From Prionace glauca (Eukaryota > Chordata > Chondrichthyes > Carcharhiniformes > Carcharhinidae), in assembly GCA_037974335.1 (NCBI GenBank), contig CM075760.1:19004960-19068959 (forward strand): DNA of 64,000 bases, read 5' to 3'. Made by a program: the position numbers and the translations under genes. Positions 10,701 through 21,327 of the stretch are shown here, piece by piece. A model generated the notes under the pieces. That model was not told where the DNA came from. It saw only the letters and a program-made list of their open reading frames with translations, and made no database searches. Numbering within the stretch: the first letter of the stretch is position 1; each line of letters starts with the position of its first letter.

Positions 10701-11534
10701 ACCATGATGTGGAGATGCCAGCGTTGGACTGGGGTAAGTACAGTAACAAGTCTCACAACACCAGGTTAGAATCCAACAGGTGTATTTGGCAGCAGAAGTT
10801 TTTGGAGCGCTGTTCCGTCATCAGGTAAGTGGAAGTTCTGTTCACAAACAGGGCATATAAAGACACAAACTCAATTTACAAAATAGCGGTTGAAATGTGA
10901 GTCTTTAGAGACATCAAGTCTTAAAGATACAGACAATGTGAGTGGAGAGAGGGCCAAGCGCAGGTAGTAGAGGTGTGTATTGTCTCCAGCCAGGACAGCT
11001 CCTGAGATTTTGCAAACCCAGGATTGTCGATCACCAGGAATGTTCTCTTCCAGTTGGGCCATACTTCAGCAGTCACGGGCATTCAGCCTCAGATCTTCAG
11101 ATAAGCGTTCTCTAAGGTGGCCTTCATGACACACAGCAGTGCAGGATCGCTGACCAGACACTGATAGCCAACTCCCACACACACAAGTATAGCCTCAACC
11201 GTGATCTTGGGTTTATGTTGCATTATCTGTAGCTCCCACCACTTGCCTGGACTTGCAAAATCTCACTAACTGCCCTGGCTGGAGACTACACAATTCTTTA
11301 ACCTGTGCTTAACCCTCTCTCCACTCACATTGTCTGTATCTTTCAGACTTGTTTATCCGTAAAGACCCACATTCCAACCATTATTTTGTTAATTGAGTTT
11401 GTGTCTTTACATGTCCTATTTTTGAACACAGCTCCCCACTCGCCTGAAGAAAGAACAACATTCCAAAAGCCAATGGTGCCAAATAAACCTGTTGGATTTT
11501 AACCTGGGGTTGTGAGACTTCGAACTGTGCTGAC
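10701..11534. mobile_element. foldback (long inverted repeat) element
   Basis: Two arms of roughly 280-300 bp are inverted copies: the left arm AGTCTCACAACACCAGGTTA (near 10750) matches the complement of the right arm near 11500, and the inner part around AGATACAGACAATGTGAGTG (near 10925) matches the complement of CACTCACATTGTCTGTATCT near 11325. A spacer of about 200-250 bp separates them. The left end carries about 33 bp more (ATGTGGAGATGCCAGCG...) than the right. An 11-bp direct repeat CACAATGCAAA flanks it (10690-10700 and 11535-11545). It codes for nothing; MITE/foldback DNA transposon is the best fit. Fragments of the same family are at 23840-23960 and 40080-40130. Confidence 0.7.
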
Positions 11535-11921
11535 CACAATGCAAATCCTGTCGTGCCAATTACCAAGGCAACCCCTATGTTTTTGGCCTCTGGAATAAGT
11601 GTTACAACTTACAGTTTCTGTGTATTCAGCAATTTAAACATCTCAGCGTCAAACAAAAACACATTTTTAAGAGATTGCACACTTTTCCCCCCTCCTACCG
11701 GTTTTCACAATTCTTTTTCATCTTCCTAAACATCTTTTACATCTTTACAAACTAAACTCCACAACACAGGCAACATTATCATAGTGATCTGCGCGTTGTA
11801 GATATGATAACTCAATAAGGACGCAGACCACAAGCAACAGTTGCAAACAGGGTAGAGCAGACGGCAAGAGTGGCAGAGTTAAACACGGGCTACATCATTC
11901 ATAATCAGTGGAGAAACTTAC

Positions 11922-12168
11922 CGGGGACACCAACAATAGCCAGGATTGGATAGTAAAAGTATCGAATCAGTTTCAATACGTATTCAACACGCTTAGCTGT
12001 AGACGGCCAACCTTGAGACAGCAAGTAAAGTACCGAGTATAAACTCCTCTCAGTTGTTGTAACATTCAGATCTCTGCCCCTCAGATGCTGAACCATTATG
12101 GGAACGTCCAGATCTACCTTTCCTGGACACACCTCCATTGCAGAAAGCTTGCAATTTCTCTCTCCCAA
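11922..12168 (-). CDS. GPR139-like receptor, exon 1
   Basis: N-terminal exon of the receptor whose main exon is at 6784-7685. It ends KLIRYFYYPILAIVGVP and a donor CCCG|GTAAGT, and joins in phase to TG-AAC of exon 2, giving GVPVNIITIV, the TM1 signature of this receptor family. In-frame Met codons lie at 12168, 12138 and 12096; which one starts translation is not decided by the sequence. From the last Met the extracellular N-terminus contains NVT, a possible N-glycosylation site. The long N-terminus from the first Met is unusual for this family, whose first exon tends to be short, so a downstream start is more likely. Confidence 0.72.
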
Positions 12169-12640
12169 TGTTGATACCTCGACTCCCTCTCTGTGGAGCC
12201 GCTTGTCACTGTGACACTCCCAATGACACCGTGCATAACTCCTTTATGAAGCATGGATAGGAATGCTCCAGAGATACGATTAGTGCTGGTTGAATTAATT
12301 CCAACGTTAATTACAGTCACTGAACAAACAGGTTAATATTTTCCATTCAAAACATATTTTTGTCAATGCATCACAAAATAATTCTGGGTCTGTGTGAGCG
12401 TTCCTGATGGAAGGAACTTTGGAAATGCCGGAAGGGTTGACCAGTATCTTTCAATGTTGCTGGGATATGGGATTGTGACAAAAAAAGGAACACATTATGC
12501 AAAAGTCCCCCCAGCTTGTCCGTAAGGGAAAACATTTTAAACCTGGAAATGTAGAGCTGTCAGCATCGCATCAGTGAAAGAAATGAGGAAAGTCTGAACC
12601 CAAAATCTTCTGAGAAATTAACTTGTGACTTTTGGCAGCA
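12169..12640. other. 5' flank of receptor gene, nothing specific seen
   Basis: Would contain the promoter and 5'UTR of the minus-strand receptor gene. I see no clear TATA box, CpG-rich stretch or recognised repeat. Confidence 0.4.
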
Positions 12641-12649
12641 TGGGTGGTC

Positions 12650-13625
12650 CATTGTGATTTGTCAGTTATATTAATGATTTGGATGAGAATTTAGGAGGCA
12701 TGGTTACTAAGTTTTCATTGACACCAAGATTGGTGGCATAGTGATAGTGAAAAAAAGGTTATCTCTAATTGTAATGGGATCTTGATCAATTGGGCCAGTG
12801 GATTGATGAATGACAGATGGAGTTTAATTTAGATGAATGCAAGGTGATGCATTTGATAGATCGAACCAGGGCAGCACTTAGTTAATGCTAAGGTATTGGG
12901 GACGGTTCGAGAACCAAGAAATCTGTGAGGGTACATGTTCATAGCTCCTTGAAAGTGGAGTCATAGTTGGGCAGAGTAGTGAGGAATGAAATCAGTATAC
13001 TTGATTTCCTTGGTCAGAACAGCGAATAAAGGAGTTGGGACAACTTGTTGAAGTTGTGCAAGACATTGATAAGGCCACACTCGGAATACTCTGTAAAATT
13101 CTGGCCACCCTGTTACAGGAAGGATATTATTAAACTACAAAGAGCTCAGAAAATATTCACTAGGAGGCTATAGGGACTTGATTGTTTGTGTTTTAAGGAG
13201 AAACGTGATAGACTGGAACTTTTTCCCGGCTGTGTAGAAAGTCTAGGGGTGACCTTATGGAGGTCTACAAAAAAACTGAGGGGCACAGATCAGCTAGATA
13301 GTCAATATCTTTTCCCAAAAGTAGGGGAGTCTAAAACTGGAGGGAATAGGCCGAAGGTGAGAGGAGAAGATGCAAATGGGTCTGGATGGGCAATTGTTTC
13401 ACACACAGGTTAGTGAGTGCCTGGAAAAGGTGCCAGAGGGAGTAGAGGTGTGTACAGTTTTGACAGTGAAAAAACATGATGTCAGTTAGATGGATAAGAT
13501 AGATGAAAATGGGTCAAATGCCGGCAATTGGGACTAGCTTAGCGGTGGATGAAAAAATGCAGCATGGACAAGTTGGGCCGAAGGGCCTGTTTCCCTGCTA
13601 TAAACCTCAATCACTCTATGATTTT
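12650..13625 (+). mobile_element. CR1-like LINE, 5'-truncated and decayed
   Basis: Plus-strand remnants starting at the YINDLDENLGGM-like region, through the MEFNLDECKVMHL-like segment (12815-12855), to LEVYKKL-like text near 13260 and a 3' end with TTGGGCCGAAGGGCCTGTTT followed by CACTCTATGATTT. Many stops; old copy. Confidence 0.8.
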
Positions 13626-13769
13626 CCGGCCGTGTTTGTTCCAATGCCAGAAAATCCCCGCCTGAGGTTATCGGACTTTTATATGATCTGTGTCTCGCCT
13701 GCCATGGGAATCATAATGGGCGGGATAGGACAATTCCATCCCGTGTTAATCAGCAGCAATCCGTGTTTA

Positions 13770-13880
13770 TATCATAGAATCATAGAATTCCAACCGTGCA
13801 GGAGGAAGTTATTTGGCCCATCGGGCCTGCACCAGTCCAAATGGGCCACAATAGTCCCAGCCAGACCCTATCCCATAACC
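13770..13880 (-). mobile_element. SINE 3' end, minus strand
   Basis: ATCATAGAATCATAGAATTC followed by GTGCAGGAGGAAG and CCATCGGGCCTGCACC is the complement of the common 3' end shared by elasmobranch SINEs and LINEs. It is the 3' part only. Confidence 0.7.
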
Positions 13881-14215
13881 CTCTGGAAGCCTCCTTCTCC
13901 CTCAGACACCCACTCAGCCTCTTTCAATCTCGGACACCTCAATCAGCCCTGTCCACGCTTTAGCACCCCACCCACACCAGTCCCCCCCAGACTCCTCACT
14001 CACCCGCCCCACCCTCAAAACCCCACTCAACCCTGTCCCCCTCAGATCCCCACTCAGCCACCTCCTCCTCAGGCTCCTCACTCAACCACCCACACCATCA
14101 GAACCCAACTCAACCCCTCACCACTTAGACAGCCCACTCAGTTCCACTCCCACCTCAGACACTCCTGTCAGCCACCTCCCCCTACAAACCCCTCATTACT
14201 CAGCCCCCCTTCAGG
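13881..14215. repeat. C-rich degenerate minisatellite
   Basis: Irregular units of about 25-30 bp built from CCCACTCAACC, CCTCAGACTCC and CACCC. It produces a long plus-strand open frame (13503-14258) of Pro/Thr/His-rich sequence that is compositional and not a gene. Confidence 0.7.
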
Positions 14216-14865
14216 CCTGAGGCTTGGCAGTGTCCATGACACTGTCCACTTGTACTGACACCTGTATTTCGCGCCTTGTTCCTGCGCGGAGAGTTGTGGA
14301 GGTTTATCTGCCTCGTGAGTTTGATATTGTCTGTAGTTAAAGACAGTATTGGACTCTTCAAATTGTCCCATAACACCAGTCACAATTTGGAAATGTGTCA
14401 TCGATAATGTGCTCATGTGAAATTCACTTCAGTCTCTTTGTTTCACCTCATTGTTTGCACCCCACTGCTCTGTATGTTTGTCTCTATCTAGCTTGTGGTA
14501 TGCCTGCCTTGAAATTGTTTCATCGGACAATGTACAGAGATTCGTTCTCTCAATCCACGCTGTATCGACTCCGATAGTCTTTTGAAGGGGCCGTGTAAAG
14601 GGAACTATTTCCTGCCCAGCACTGTCCTGCATCGGCCTCTGATGAAGCAGAGCCTTTGCTGTTTAGAATTATCTGAAACTCGTCAGTGAAGGACTAATTT
14701 ATGAATGAAATCACCGATGTCTCCTCATTGTTCACTCATTCTGTCTTTGGATTTTATGATAAAAAGGCAGAGATGAAGGTGTTTTTACACGGGTGGATCA
14801 CTGGGTGGCGCAGTGACTCTTTCATGGATGGGCCTTGAGTTCAGCCACATCCCACACATGACTGG

Positions 14866-15135
14866 GGGGACATGCCAGTCTGGGAAAGTAGAGTTTGTGG
14901 GGTGGGGGGGGGGGGACTCTATAATAGGGAAATGGGGGGGACATGCCTGTCTGGGAAAGGGGGGGGGGGTGTGGGGGGGTCTCTATAATAGGGAAATGGG
15001 GGGGACATGCCTGTCTGGGAAAGGGGGGGGGGTTGTGGGGGGGTCTCTATAATAGGGAAATGGGGGGGACATGCCAGTCTGGGAAAGTAGAGTTTGTGGG
15101 GTGGGGGTGGGGAGGGGGACTCTATAAAAGGGAAA
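14866..15135. repeat. G-rich minisatellite, ~68-75 bp unit, 4 copies
   Basis: Four tandem units of GGGACATGCCAGTCTGGGAA or GGGACATGCCTGTCTGGGAA, a G run, then CTCTATAATAGGGAAATGGG. The plus strand has multiple runs of 6 or more G, so it can form G-quadruplexes. It lies 60 bp past the membrane-form poly(A) signals of the IgM gene, so RNA polymerase leaving the IgM gene would use this G-rich strand as template. Confidence 0.85.
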
Positions 15136-15195
15136 TGGAGCTGAGTTGATGGCTTTTAGAGAACGGAATTAAGCCAAACCAGAGATGGTTAAATT

Positions 15196-15212
15196 TTTAT
15201 TCAATGTTTATT
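15196..15212 (-). terminator. IGHM: poly(A) signals for membrane IgM mRNA
   Basis: Two AATAAA hexamers on the minus strand (complement TTTATT at 15196-15201 and 15207-15212), about 450 bp downstream of the TM2 stop codon. This gives a plausible 3'UTR of 450-470 bases for the membrane mRNA. Confidence 0.7.
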
Positions 15213-15657
15213 TTAAAAATTCAGAGACTTTACAACGATTTTTTTTGAAGCTCGAAAAGTGAAGATAATGACCGAACTTTACATTGAAAATAGAACACAT
15301 GCACAGGGAATCCGTCAATATTTGGACATCTGTTACATACACCAAAAATAGAAAACAGGACATTAATAGGAAGAGGAATTCACAAATGTGAATAAGAAAT
15401 AAAACAAGTTTCTTATTTATACATGAAATTTGAACTGTGGGGAAACTATTAACCATAATTACATTATAACAAAAATGCCTCATACAATTTACACTGAAAA
15501 CTGAGATAATATCTAAGGTAGCCTCAGTTACAGATTCAGAATGATAAGCTGGGAGAATTTTACTGATACAGTCACCGAGAGCTGATATTGTAGTTGAGCC
15601 GTACAGAGATCTTTATAATCAGCTGAGGGAAATCTTCAGCGTCCAAAGTTCAACCCA

Positions 15658-15666
15658 TCATTTGAT
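15658..15666 (-). CDS. IGHM: IgM membrane exon TM2 (coding part)
   Basis: An acceptor CTCTATTTTACAG is followed by ATC AAA TGA, so this exon adds only Ile-Lys and a stop. The tiny second membrane exon is the usual arrangement for mu chains (mammals add Val-Lys). The phase fits, since TM1 ends on a complete AAG codon. The 3'UTR continues to about 15190. Confidence 0.8.
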   Translation of the reverse strand: MK

Positions 15667-15798
15667 CTGTAAAATAGAGGCAATATTGAAGCAGATGTAT
15701 CTGATGCGGGACATTAATGTTTTTAATCAGTGAAACAATGAGAGATTTTTCAAATCCATTCTGCCAGTTTGAAATGTGAGTGAATTGAATCATCTCAC

Positions 15799-15926
15799 CT
15801 TCACCAGAGTGACGGCAGTACTGTAGAAAATGCTCAGGAAGAACAGGACGATGAATGTGGAAGCGGTTGTCCAGATGTTGCTGTTATCATCCTCACTGTC
15901 TTCAATCCAGATGCGGTCGGTGGGGT
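15799..15926 (-). CDS. IGHM: IgM membrane exon TM1
   Basis: The 128-nt exon has acceptor CTGTCCCCCAG and donor AAG|GTGAGA. It encodes an acidic linker ([17 protein letters not shown]) followed by the transmembrane helix [20 protein letters not shown] and then AVTLVK. The WTTASTF...FFLS...YSTAVTL pattern with conserved Thr, Ser and Tyr is the IgM CART-type surface that pairs with CD79-like partners. It is spliced from a donor inside CH4 (AGCG|GTAAAC), which removes the secretory tail; the phase (G|AC) is right. Confidence 0.95.
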
Positions 15927-16489
15927 CTGGGGGACAGAGACCAGGAAATGGAATTAGATTACTTTATTTATCCAGGGAATCTCATTGTTTTCTTTTCCCT
16001 GTTCTCCTTCATAAACTGTTCATTCATTCTCATGTCTAATTTTCAATGGATATCTCCTGTTAAAATCAGGACACTCAGTAACAGATCTCCATAACTATTT
16101 TCACACCTGATCCTTATTGGTATTCCTTGGAGAGTCCATGTCAGAAAGCACTGAAGGTGTTTTCTTGAGAATCAGTTCATTTTGAACTATTTGCCACGAA
16201 CCCTTATTGAAGAATGTTTTGACTGATCTGGAGGAACATTCCCCTGTCAATGATTGTTTCCACAGATGGTGACTGATCTGTAAACTATGAATGCTGCTGT
16301 TTAAGATCTGGGATGTAATTTCCAATCTTTGCTTATTTACAGTGGAAATGTTTAGTAAATCATGAGCTTAATTCAGTTTCTCAACGTGTTTGGCGGTGTT
16401 TTGAGAATTGGGATAGTTCGCGGTGTGTATGTCCATTCAAATTCACACTTAAATTTTACTTTCATCATTTACCTGCCGTTTATATTTAA

Positions 16490-16575
16490 GATTGTGTGTG
16501 TGTGTCTGTGTGCGTGTGTATGTGTGAGACTGTGTGCGTGTGTGTATGTGTGAGACTGTGTGTGTGTGTGTGAAC
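16490..16575. repeat. (TG)n microsatellite
   Basis: Interrupted TG repeat with TGTGTGAGACTGTGTGCGTG units. Confidence 0.9.
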
Positions 16576-17399
16576 ACTTCCTGAGCTGCATTAATCTTTG
16601 GTCCTGAGTTAATCTGTGTGTATGAGGGATTCATTTGTCTGTGTTTGCTGATTTGTGTAGTTGTGTGTCTGTGTGTATAATTTATTCTTCAGACATTGTA
16701 GATAATTTGTATAATTTGTATAATTTATTCTTCAGACATTGTGGATATATGACTACTATTGTGTGAAGTCTCTGTATATTTATTAATGCCACTCTTAACG
16801 TGTGCTCGTGTTTCTGCCTATTTCACTGTGTGAATTTCTGTCACTCGAGTAATGTTTCCTTCCCTTTCTGTGTGTGTCTGGTCTGTTAACATGTTAGTGC
16901 ATGTAAATCCGTGTTGATAGTTATTTTAACAATGTGTCAGCATATACCTGTGTTTCCATGTGTAGTATTGTGTCCCGTGGTGTTCTGTTCTGTATGAGCA
17001 TGTGAATGTTTGCATCCACATGTTTGTGTGAAAAAGTTTTGTTCTCTGTTCCTCTATATGCAGTGTGTTAATATTGTTACACGTATTTCCCTGTATAAGT
17101 GATAATGTGTATAACATTGTGGGTCTCTATATTAGTATTCATTTCAGCGAGAACGTGTGAGAATATGCATTTGTTTGAGTGTGTGTATCTGTTTGTGTAT
17201 GTTTTGGACCTGCATGCATGTTATCTGTCCGCATTGTGTGTACACATGTATGTGTTTGTGTTTGTGTCTGTGTACCTAGTCACGTATGTTTAGGTAAGTG
17301 TGTACTTGTGTGTTTGTATGTGGTTCTGCATGCGTTTGTACATAATTGATAAGTTGTGTGCATGTTTTGTTTTGTGCCTTCTTGTACAAGTCCGTGTCT

Positions 17400-17436
17400 G
17401 TGTGTGCGGGTGTCTGCCCCCTTGTGCATGCATGTG

Positions 17437-17476
<40 letters not shown>

Positions 17477-18275
17477 CATGATGCGTGTGGGACAGAGAGA
17501 GCGAAAGAGAAAGGGAGAGAGAGTATTTGTGTATGCATGTATTTTTGTTTGTATGTGTGTGGTCCATTAGTGTATTTGTGGGATCGTGGTTGTTTGAATT
17601 CGTTTGTGCGTATATTGTGTGTTCTGATCCATGAATGTGCATTTGTATTTCTGAATGTATCTGTGTTTTTGTTGTGTATGTATTTGAGTGTATTGTATAT
17701 TTGTGAGATTATGTGTCTGTATTTGAATGTGCCTGTCTATATTTCTGTGTGTGGGATTATGTGTATGCGTTTGTGTGTGTATATTAACATTCTGTATTCG
17801 TGTGCATATGTATGAGTATGTGTATTTGTGCAATTGTGTCCATGTGTCTGTGTGTGTGTATGCGTGTGTGTGTGTATGTGTGTATGAGTGTGTGAATGAA
17901 TGTGTGAGTGTGTAGTGTGTCTGTATGTGTGAGTGTGTGTATGTGAGAGTGTGTAGTGTGTGAGTGTGTGTGTGTGAGTGTGTGTGTGTGAGAGTGAGTA
18001 TGTGTATGCGTGTGTGTTTGTGTGTGTGTGAATGAGTGTGTGAGTGTGTAGTGTGTCTGTATGTGTGAGTGTGTGTGTATGTGTGTATGTGTGTGTGAGT
18101 GTGTGTGTGTGAGAGTGAGTGTGTGTGTGATTGTGTGTGAATGTATAGTGTGTGTTTGTGCAGTGTTTGCAGTGTGTGAGTGTGTGAGAGTGAGTATGTG
18201 AGTGTGTGAGTATGTGAAAGTGAGTGTGTGAGTGTTTGTGTGAGTGTGTGAGTGTGGGTGTGTACGCCTATGTAT
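17400..18275. repeat. long (TG)n / TGTGTGAGTG repeat
   Basis: Nearly 900 bp dominated by TG dinucleotides and GTGTGTGAGTG units on the plus strand, in the CH4-TM1 intron. Alternating purine-pyrimidine runs of this length favour Z-DNA and slippage. Long His/Thr-rich minus-strand frames here are artefacts of the CA repeat. Confidence 0.9.
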
Positions 18276-19363
18276 GTATGTATAATTGTGACAGTTTTGG
18301 GCAGTTTTATCAGTGTGTGTATTTTTTTAACTGTTGCTCCAAGTTTCACCGACCATAGTGAAGTGAATATGATCCAGACAACCCGAATAATGGAACATAT
18401 TTTCAATGATTTGCTGTAGAAATGTAATCTATGTGAGGGGCACGGTGATATCAGGAGAGAGAATGAAATAATTCATTGATGTATCTCAGAGAGCTCAGGG
18501 ACAGAACAGTTAAAACCCGGGGAGGAATCTATGACTTGTTTAAATTTGTATTCTGGGAAATCAATGCCAGCAGATGATTAACAGGAACAAGAGTGTTGAG
18601 ACATTTTACAATTATGTTGCATTCGTATAGATATATTTCAATGATTAAGTTAATGATACTTCAAAATCTATAGCAAGTAAACCGGAAACTAATTTGTACT
18701 GTTGGCAACTGGGTCCTTACAGTAGAGAATTGTTCCCTTCCAAACACGGGAGAGGGAGGAGAGTGAGCTCAGAGTTTCCCTCTCCCTACCCGGTGATACA
18801 ATGTCCCTGATGGTTCTAACCACTGAGGAGGTAGAGGTGAGTGGATTAAATAATGACATTCCTCCTCTTTTCATTGAGGAAGTTTTGGGACATGGATTAA
18901 CTACTGCTCCTCCCCTCTCTTTGCTGGGTTAGTGGGAATCCAGGATGTTAACAATTTCACTCTCCCTCAATCCGATGGGGGGAATATTTCTTCATGTTTT
19001 TTTGTGTGTGACCCTCACTTCAGTTCCCAGTGGGTGCGGTGCAGTAGCTTAAAGAGGTGGTCAATGAGAGAAACAGGGACACAGAGATCTAAATGTTGTG
19101 TTTGTGTGTCAGACATGTTAAAAATGTCGGAGTGTTTTCCCCTCAGCGGGAGGAAAGTCAGTGAAGATATTTTGCAAAATCCTGCAATGAATGTGCTCTA
19201 CTCTATCCCTGACCCAGTGTCTATCTCCGCGGGGAGCACTGGTTCAACAATGTTGGGTCCGAGACATGAAAATATCTGACTCAAAATCAAAGATATGGAA
19301 GTAAAACTGAAAAACAACCAATTAAACAATTGGGTATTTCATTGATCGTTAGAGGAAAATGTT

Positions 19364-19378
19364 TTTATTCTTTTTATT
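19364..19378 (-). terminator. IGHM: poly(A) signals for secreted IgM mRNA
   Basis: Two AATAAA hexamers on the minus strand (complement TTTATT at 19364-19369 and 19373-19378), 28-42 bp beyond the CH4 stop codon. The very short 3'UTR and the downstream TM exons give the two competing 3' ends typical of IgM genes. Confidence 0.8.
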
Positions 19379-19405
19379 GTAGTTTTTAATGTAACCGAGT
19401 GATTC

Positions 19406-19797
19406 TCATTGACATGAATTAACAGTGTCCATCAGTGCAAGGGAAATGTTCACAAAACTGGGTTTACCGCTGGATTTGTCAACTGTTCTGTTGATGATCT
19501 TCAAGGGGATGGCTTCATGTCCCACCACACAGGAGTAAGAAGCGCCGCTGGACCATTCCTCTGCTGCAATGGATAACAGGCTGTACATGAAGAAGGAGCT
19601 ATCGCCGTTCTCCGCCACCACCTCGGTGTTCCTGTAGTTCCCGGGATTCACCGGCTTGTCGTTGACGGTCCATTTGACGAAGATCTCTCGGGGGGAGAAA
19701 CCTCTCACTAAGCAGCTGAGGGAGACGAAACTCTGAGCGGAGACGTCTTCTGCCGAGGGCAGGAGGACAGAGACGACCGGTTCCCGCGGATTTGGAT
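19406..19797 (-). CDS. IGHM: IgM CH4 with secretory tailpiece
   Basis: Acceptor ATTTTCTGCAG leads into [20 protein letters not shown]. The Ig fold shows the first Cys in [11 protein letters not shown], Trp in VKWTVND and second Cys in [11 protein letters not shown]. It runs on into the mu tailpiece [20 protein letters not shown] ending NSCQ and TGA, with the N-glycosylation site NIS and the penultimate Cys used for polymer formation. The codons for SSGK hold an internal donor AGCG|GTAAAC, the splice point to TM1. Another possible glycosylation site is NRT just before the tail. The exon is intact at 392 nt. Confidence 0.96.
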
Positions 19798-21018
19798 CTG
19801 CAGAAAATGTACAACAAATGTCAATAAACTGGAGAATTCTGGAGACAATGAAACCACAGGTTAAATCTCAGGAAAATGTGCTTCGCTTCTGATTTTAACT
19901 CTTCCCATTTTTGATTTGCAGCTTGGAGGGGAGGTGAACACAATTCTTTTCTCAAATAACTCAGGAGGGGGCGGAGTGGAAAGATTCAGAAAGTTTACAG
20001 CACAGAATCAGGCCATTCGGCCCAACTGATCTACTTTCTTTTTTGGTTTTCTGGTTTTTGATGCTCCACATCAGACTCCTCCCTTCTTCTTCAATCTAAA
20101 CCCAATAACATCGCCTACAGTTCACTTTTCACTCATCAACACATCAAACTCCCCAGAAAAATATCAATCGGCCCAGAGTCGTTTAGTTCAGGGGAGAACA
20201 TTAACGCACTGAATACTAACTATTGAGTAGTACACTTTCACTGGAGATAGACACAGTGATGCATTTACATAGAAACATAGAACAGTACAGCACAGTACAG
20301 GCCCTTTGGCCCTCAATGTTGTGCCGAGCTATGTCCGAACCCAAGATCAAGCTCTCCCACTCCCTATCATTCTGGTGTGCTCCATGTGTCTATCCAATAA
20401 CCGCTTGAAAGTTCCTAAAGTGTGTGACTCCACTATCACAGCAGGCAGTGCATTCCACACCGTAACCACACTCTGAGTAAAGAATCTACCTCGGACATCC
20501 CTCCTGTATCTCCCACCATGAACCTTATAGTAATGCCCCCCTAGTAACCCGAGGAAATAGTCTCTGAACATCCACTCTATCAATCCCCCTCACCATCTTA
20601 TAAACCTCTATTTAGTCGTCTCTCATCCTCCTCTGTTCTAAAGAGAAAAGCCCCAGCTCCCTCAACCTTTCCTCATAAGACCTGCCCTCCAAACCAGGCA
20701 GCATCCTGCTAAATCTCCTCTGCACTCTCTCCAATGCTTCCACATCCTTCTTATAGTGAGGTGACTCGAACTGCACACAATATTCCAAATGTGGTCTCAC
20801 CAAGGCCCTGTACACTTGCAGTATAACCCCACGGCTCTTAAACTCAAACCCCCTGTTAATAAACACTAACACACTTTAAGCCTTCTTCACGGCTCTATCC
20901 ACTTGAGTGGCAATCTTCAGAGATCTGTGGATATGAACCCCAGGATCTCCCTGTTCCTCCACATTGCTCAGAACCCTGCTGTTGACCCTACATGTATTGC
21001 TTCAATCTCTCAGCTCAC
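19798..21018 (-). other. CH3-CH4 intron
   Basis: About 1.2 kb; most of it is the LINE end at 20269-20990. Positions 19980-20030 hold another short LINE/SINE 3' end motif (GAATCAGGCCATTCGGCCCA). Confidence 0.8.
20269..20990 (-). mobile_element. CR1-like LINE 3' end in CH3-CH4 intron
   Basis: Same strand as the Ig gene. It encodes [20 protein letters not shown] and [20 protein letters not shown] (20612-20872), then RDVRGRFFTQSVVTVWNALP (20347-20583), and ends at the LINE 3' UTR (GGCCAAAGGGCCTGTACTGT on the minus strand). 5'-truncated, with a few frame breaks. It carries its own AT-rich tail but no obvious strong poly(A) signal that would cut the Ig transcript. Confidence 0.88.
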
Positions 21019-21327
21019 CTGTTTCCTTGTGGATAGATGTTCTTAGAGGAGTCGGCAGATCCTGATGGCTCACCACGCACTCAAACACAGCCGCACTCAG
21101 CCAGGCTTGTGTGGAGATGCTTAATTTGCTGATCACGCTGTCAGGATCCGCTCCGGGCTTTTCAGCAATCTCTGATTTCAAATACTTCCTGTCTCGGATC
21201 CAGGACACGTTAATGCCATGAGGAGCATTAGAAATGATGCAGGTTAAGGTCGCGGTCGCCTCCAGTAAGACTTGTTCTATTGGTGGTGGCTGTATCTTCA
21301 CTGTGGTATCAAGGCACAGGGGAGGAT
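21019..21327 (-). CDS. IGHM: IgM CH3
   Basis: The 309-nt exon runs from acceptor CTCATTCACAG to donor ACAG|GTGAGC. It begins [20 protein letters not shown]. The Cys in CLDTTV lies at the CH2-CH3 boundary, where mu chains keep an inter-chain cysteine. The fold markers are [15 protein letters not shown] and [11 protein letters not shown]. Possible N-glycosylation at NVS in GINVSW. The phase (1 in, 1 out) matches all other C exons. Confidence 0.95.

Larger units (their letters stand above)
7686..11921 (-). other. intron of the GPR139-like gene
   Basis: Bounded by a GTAAGT donor at 11916-11921 and a TGACAG acceptor at 7686-7691. It is filled with transposable elements: a CR1-like LINE end, a SINE, an L2/Rex-like LINE piece, an LTR-like block and a foldback element. 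The rest (about 8980-9650) shows nothing recognisable. Confidence 0.75.
15927..19360 (-). other. CH4-TM1 intron
   Basis: Intron of about 3.5 kb used only in membrane mRNA. It contains long (TG)n-type repeats at 16490-16575 and 17400-18275. No gene is seen in the remaining parts (18300-19360). Around 16665-16745 there is a small direct duplication of TTATTCTTCAGACATTGT. Confidence 0.7.

Noticed and set aside
13503-14258. 251-codon plus-strand frame
   Set aside because: Spans a LINE tail, a SINE end and a C-rich minisatellite; no coherent protein.
17567-18406. 279-codon minus-strand open frame rich in His and Thr
   Set aside because: It is the reading of a (CA)n repeat inside the CH4-TM1 intron; no domain and no start context.
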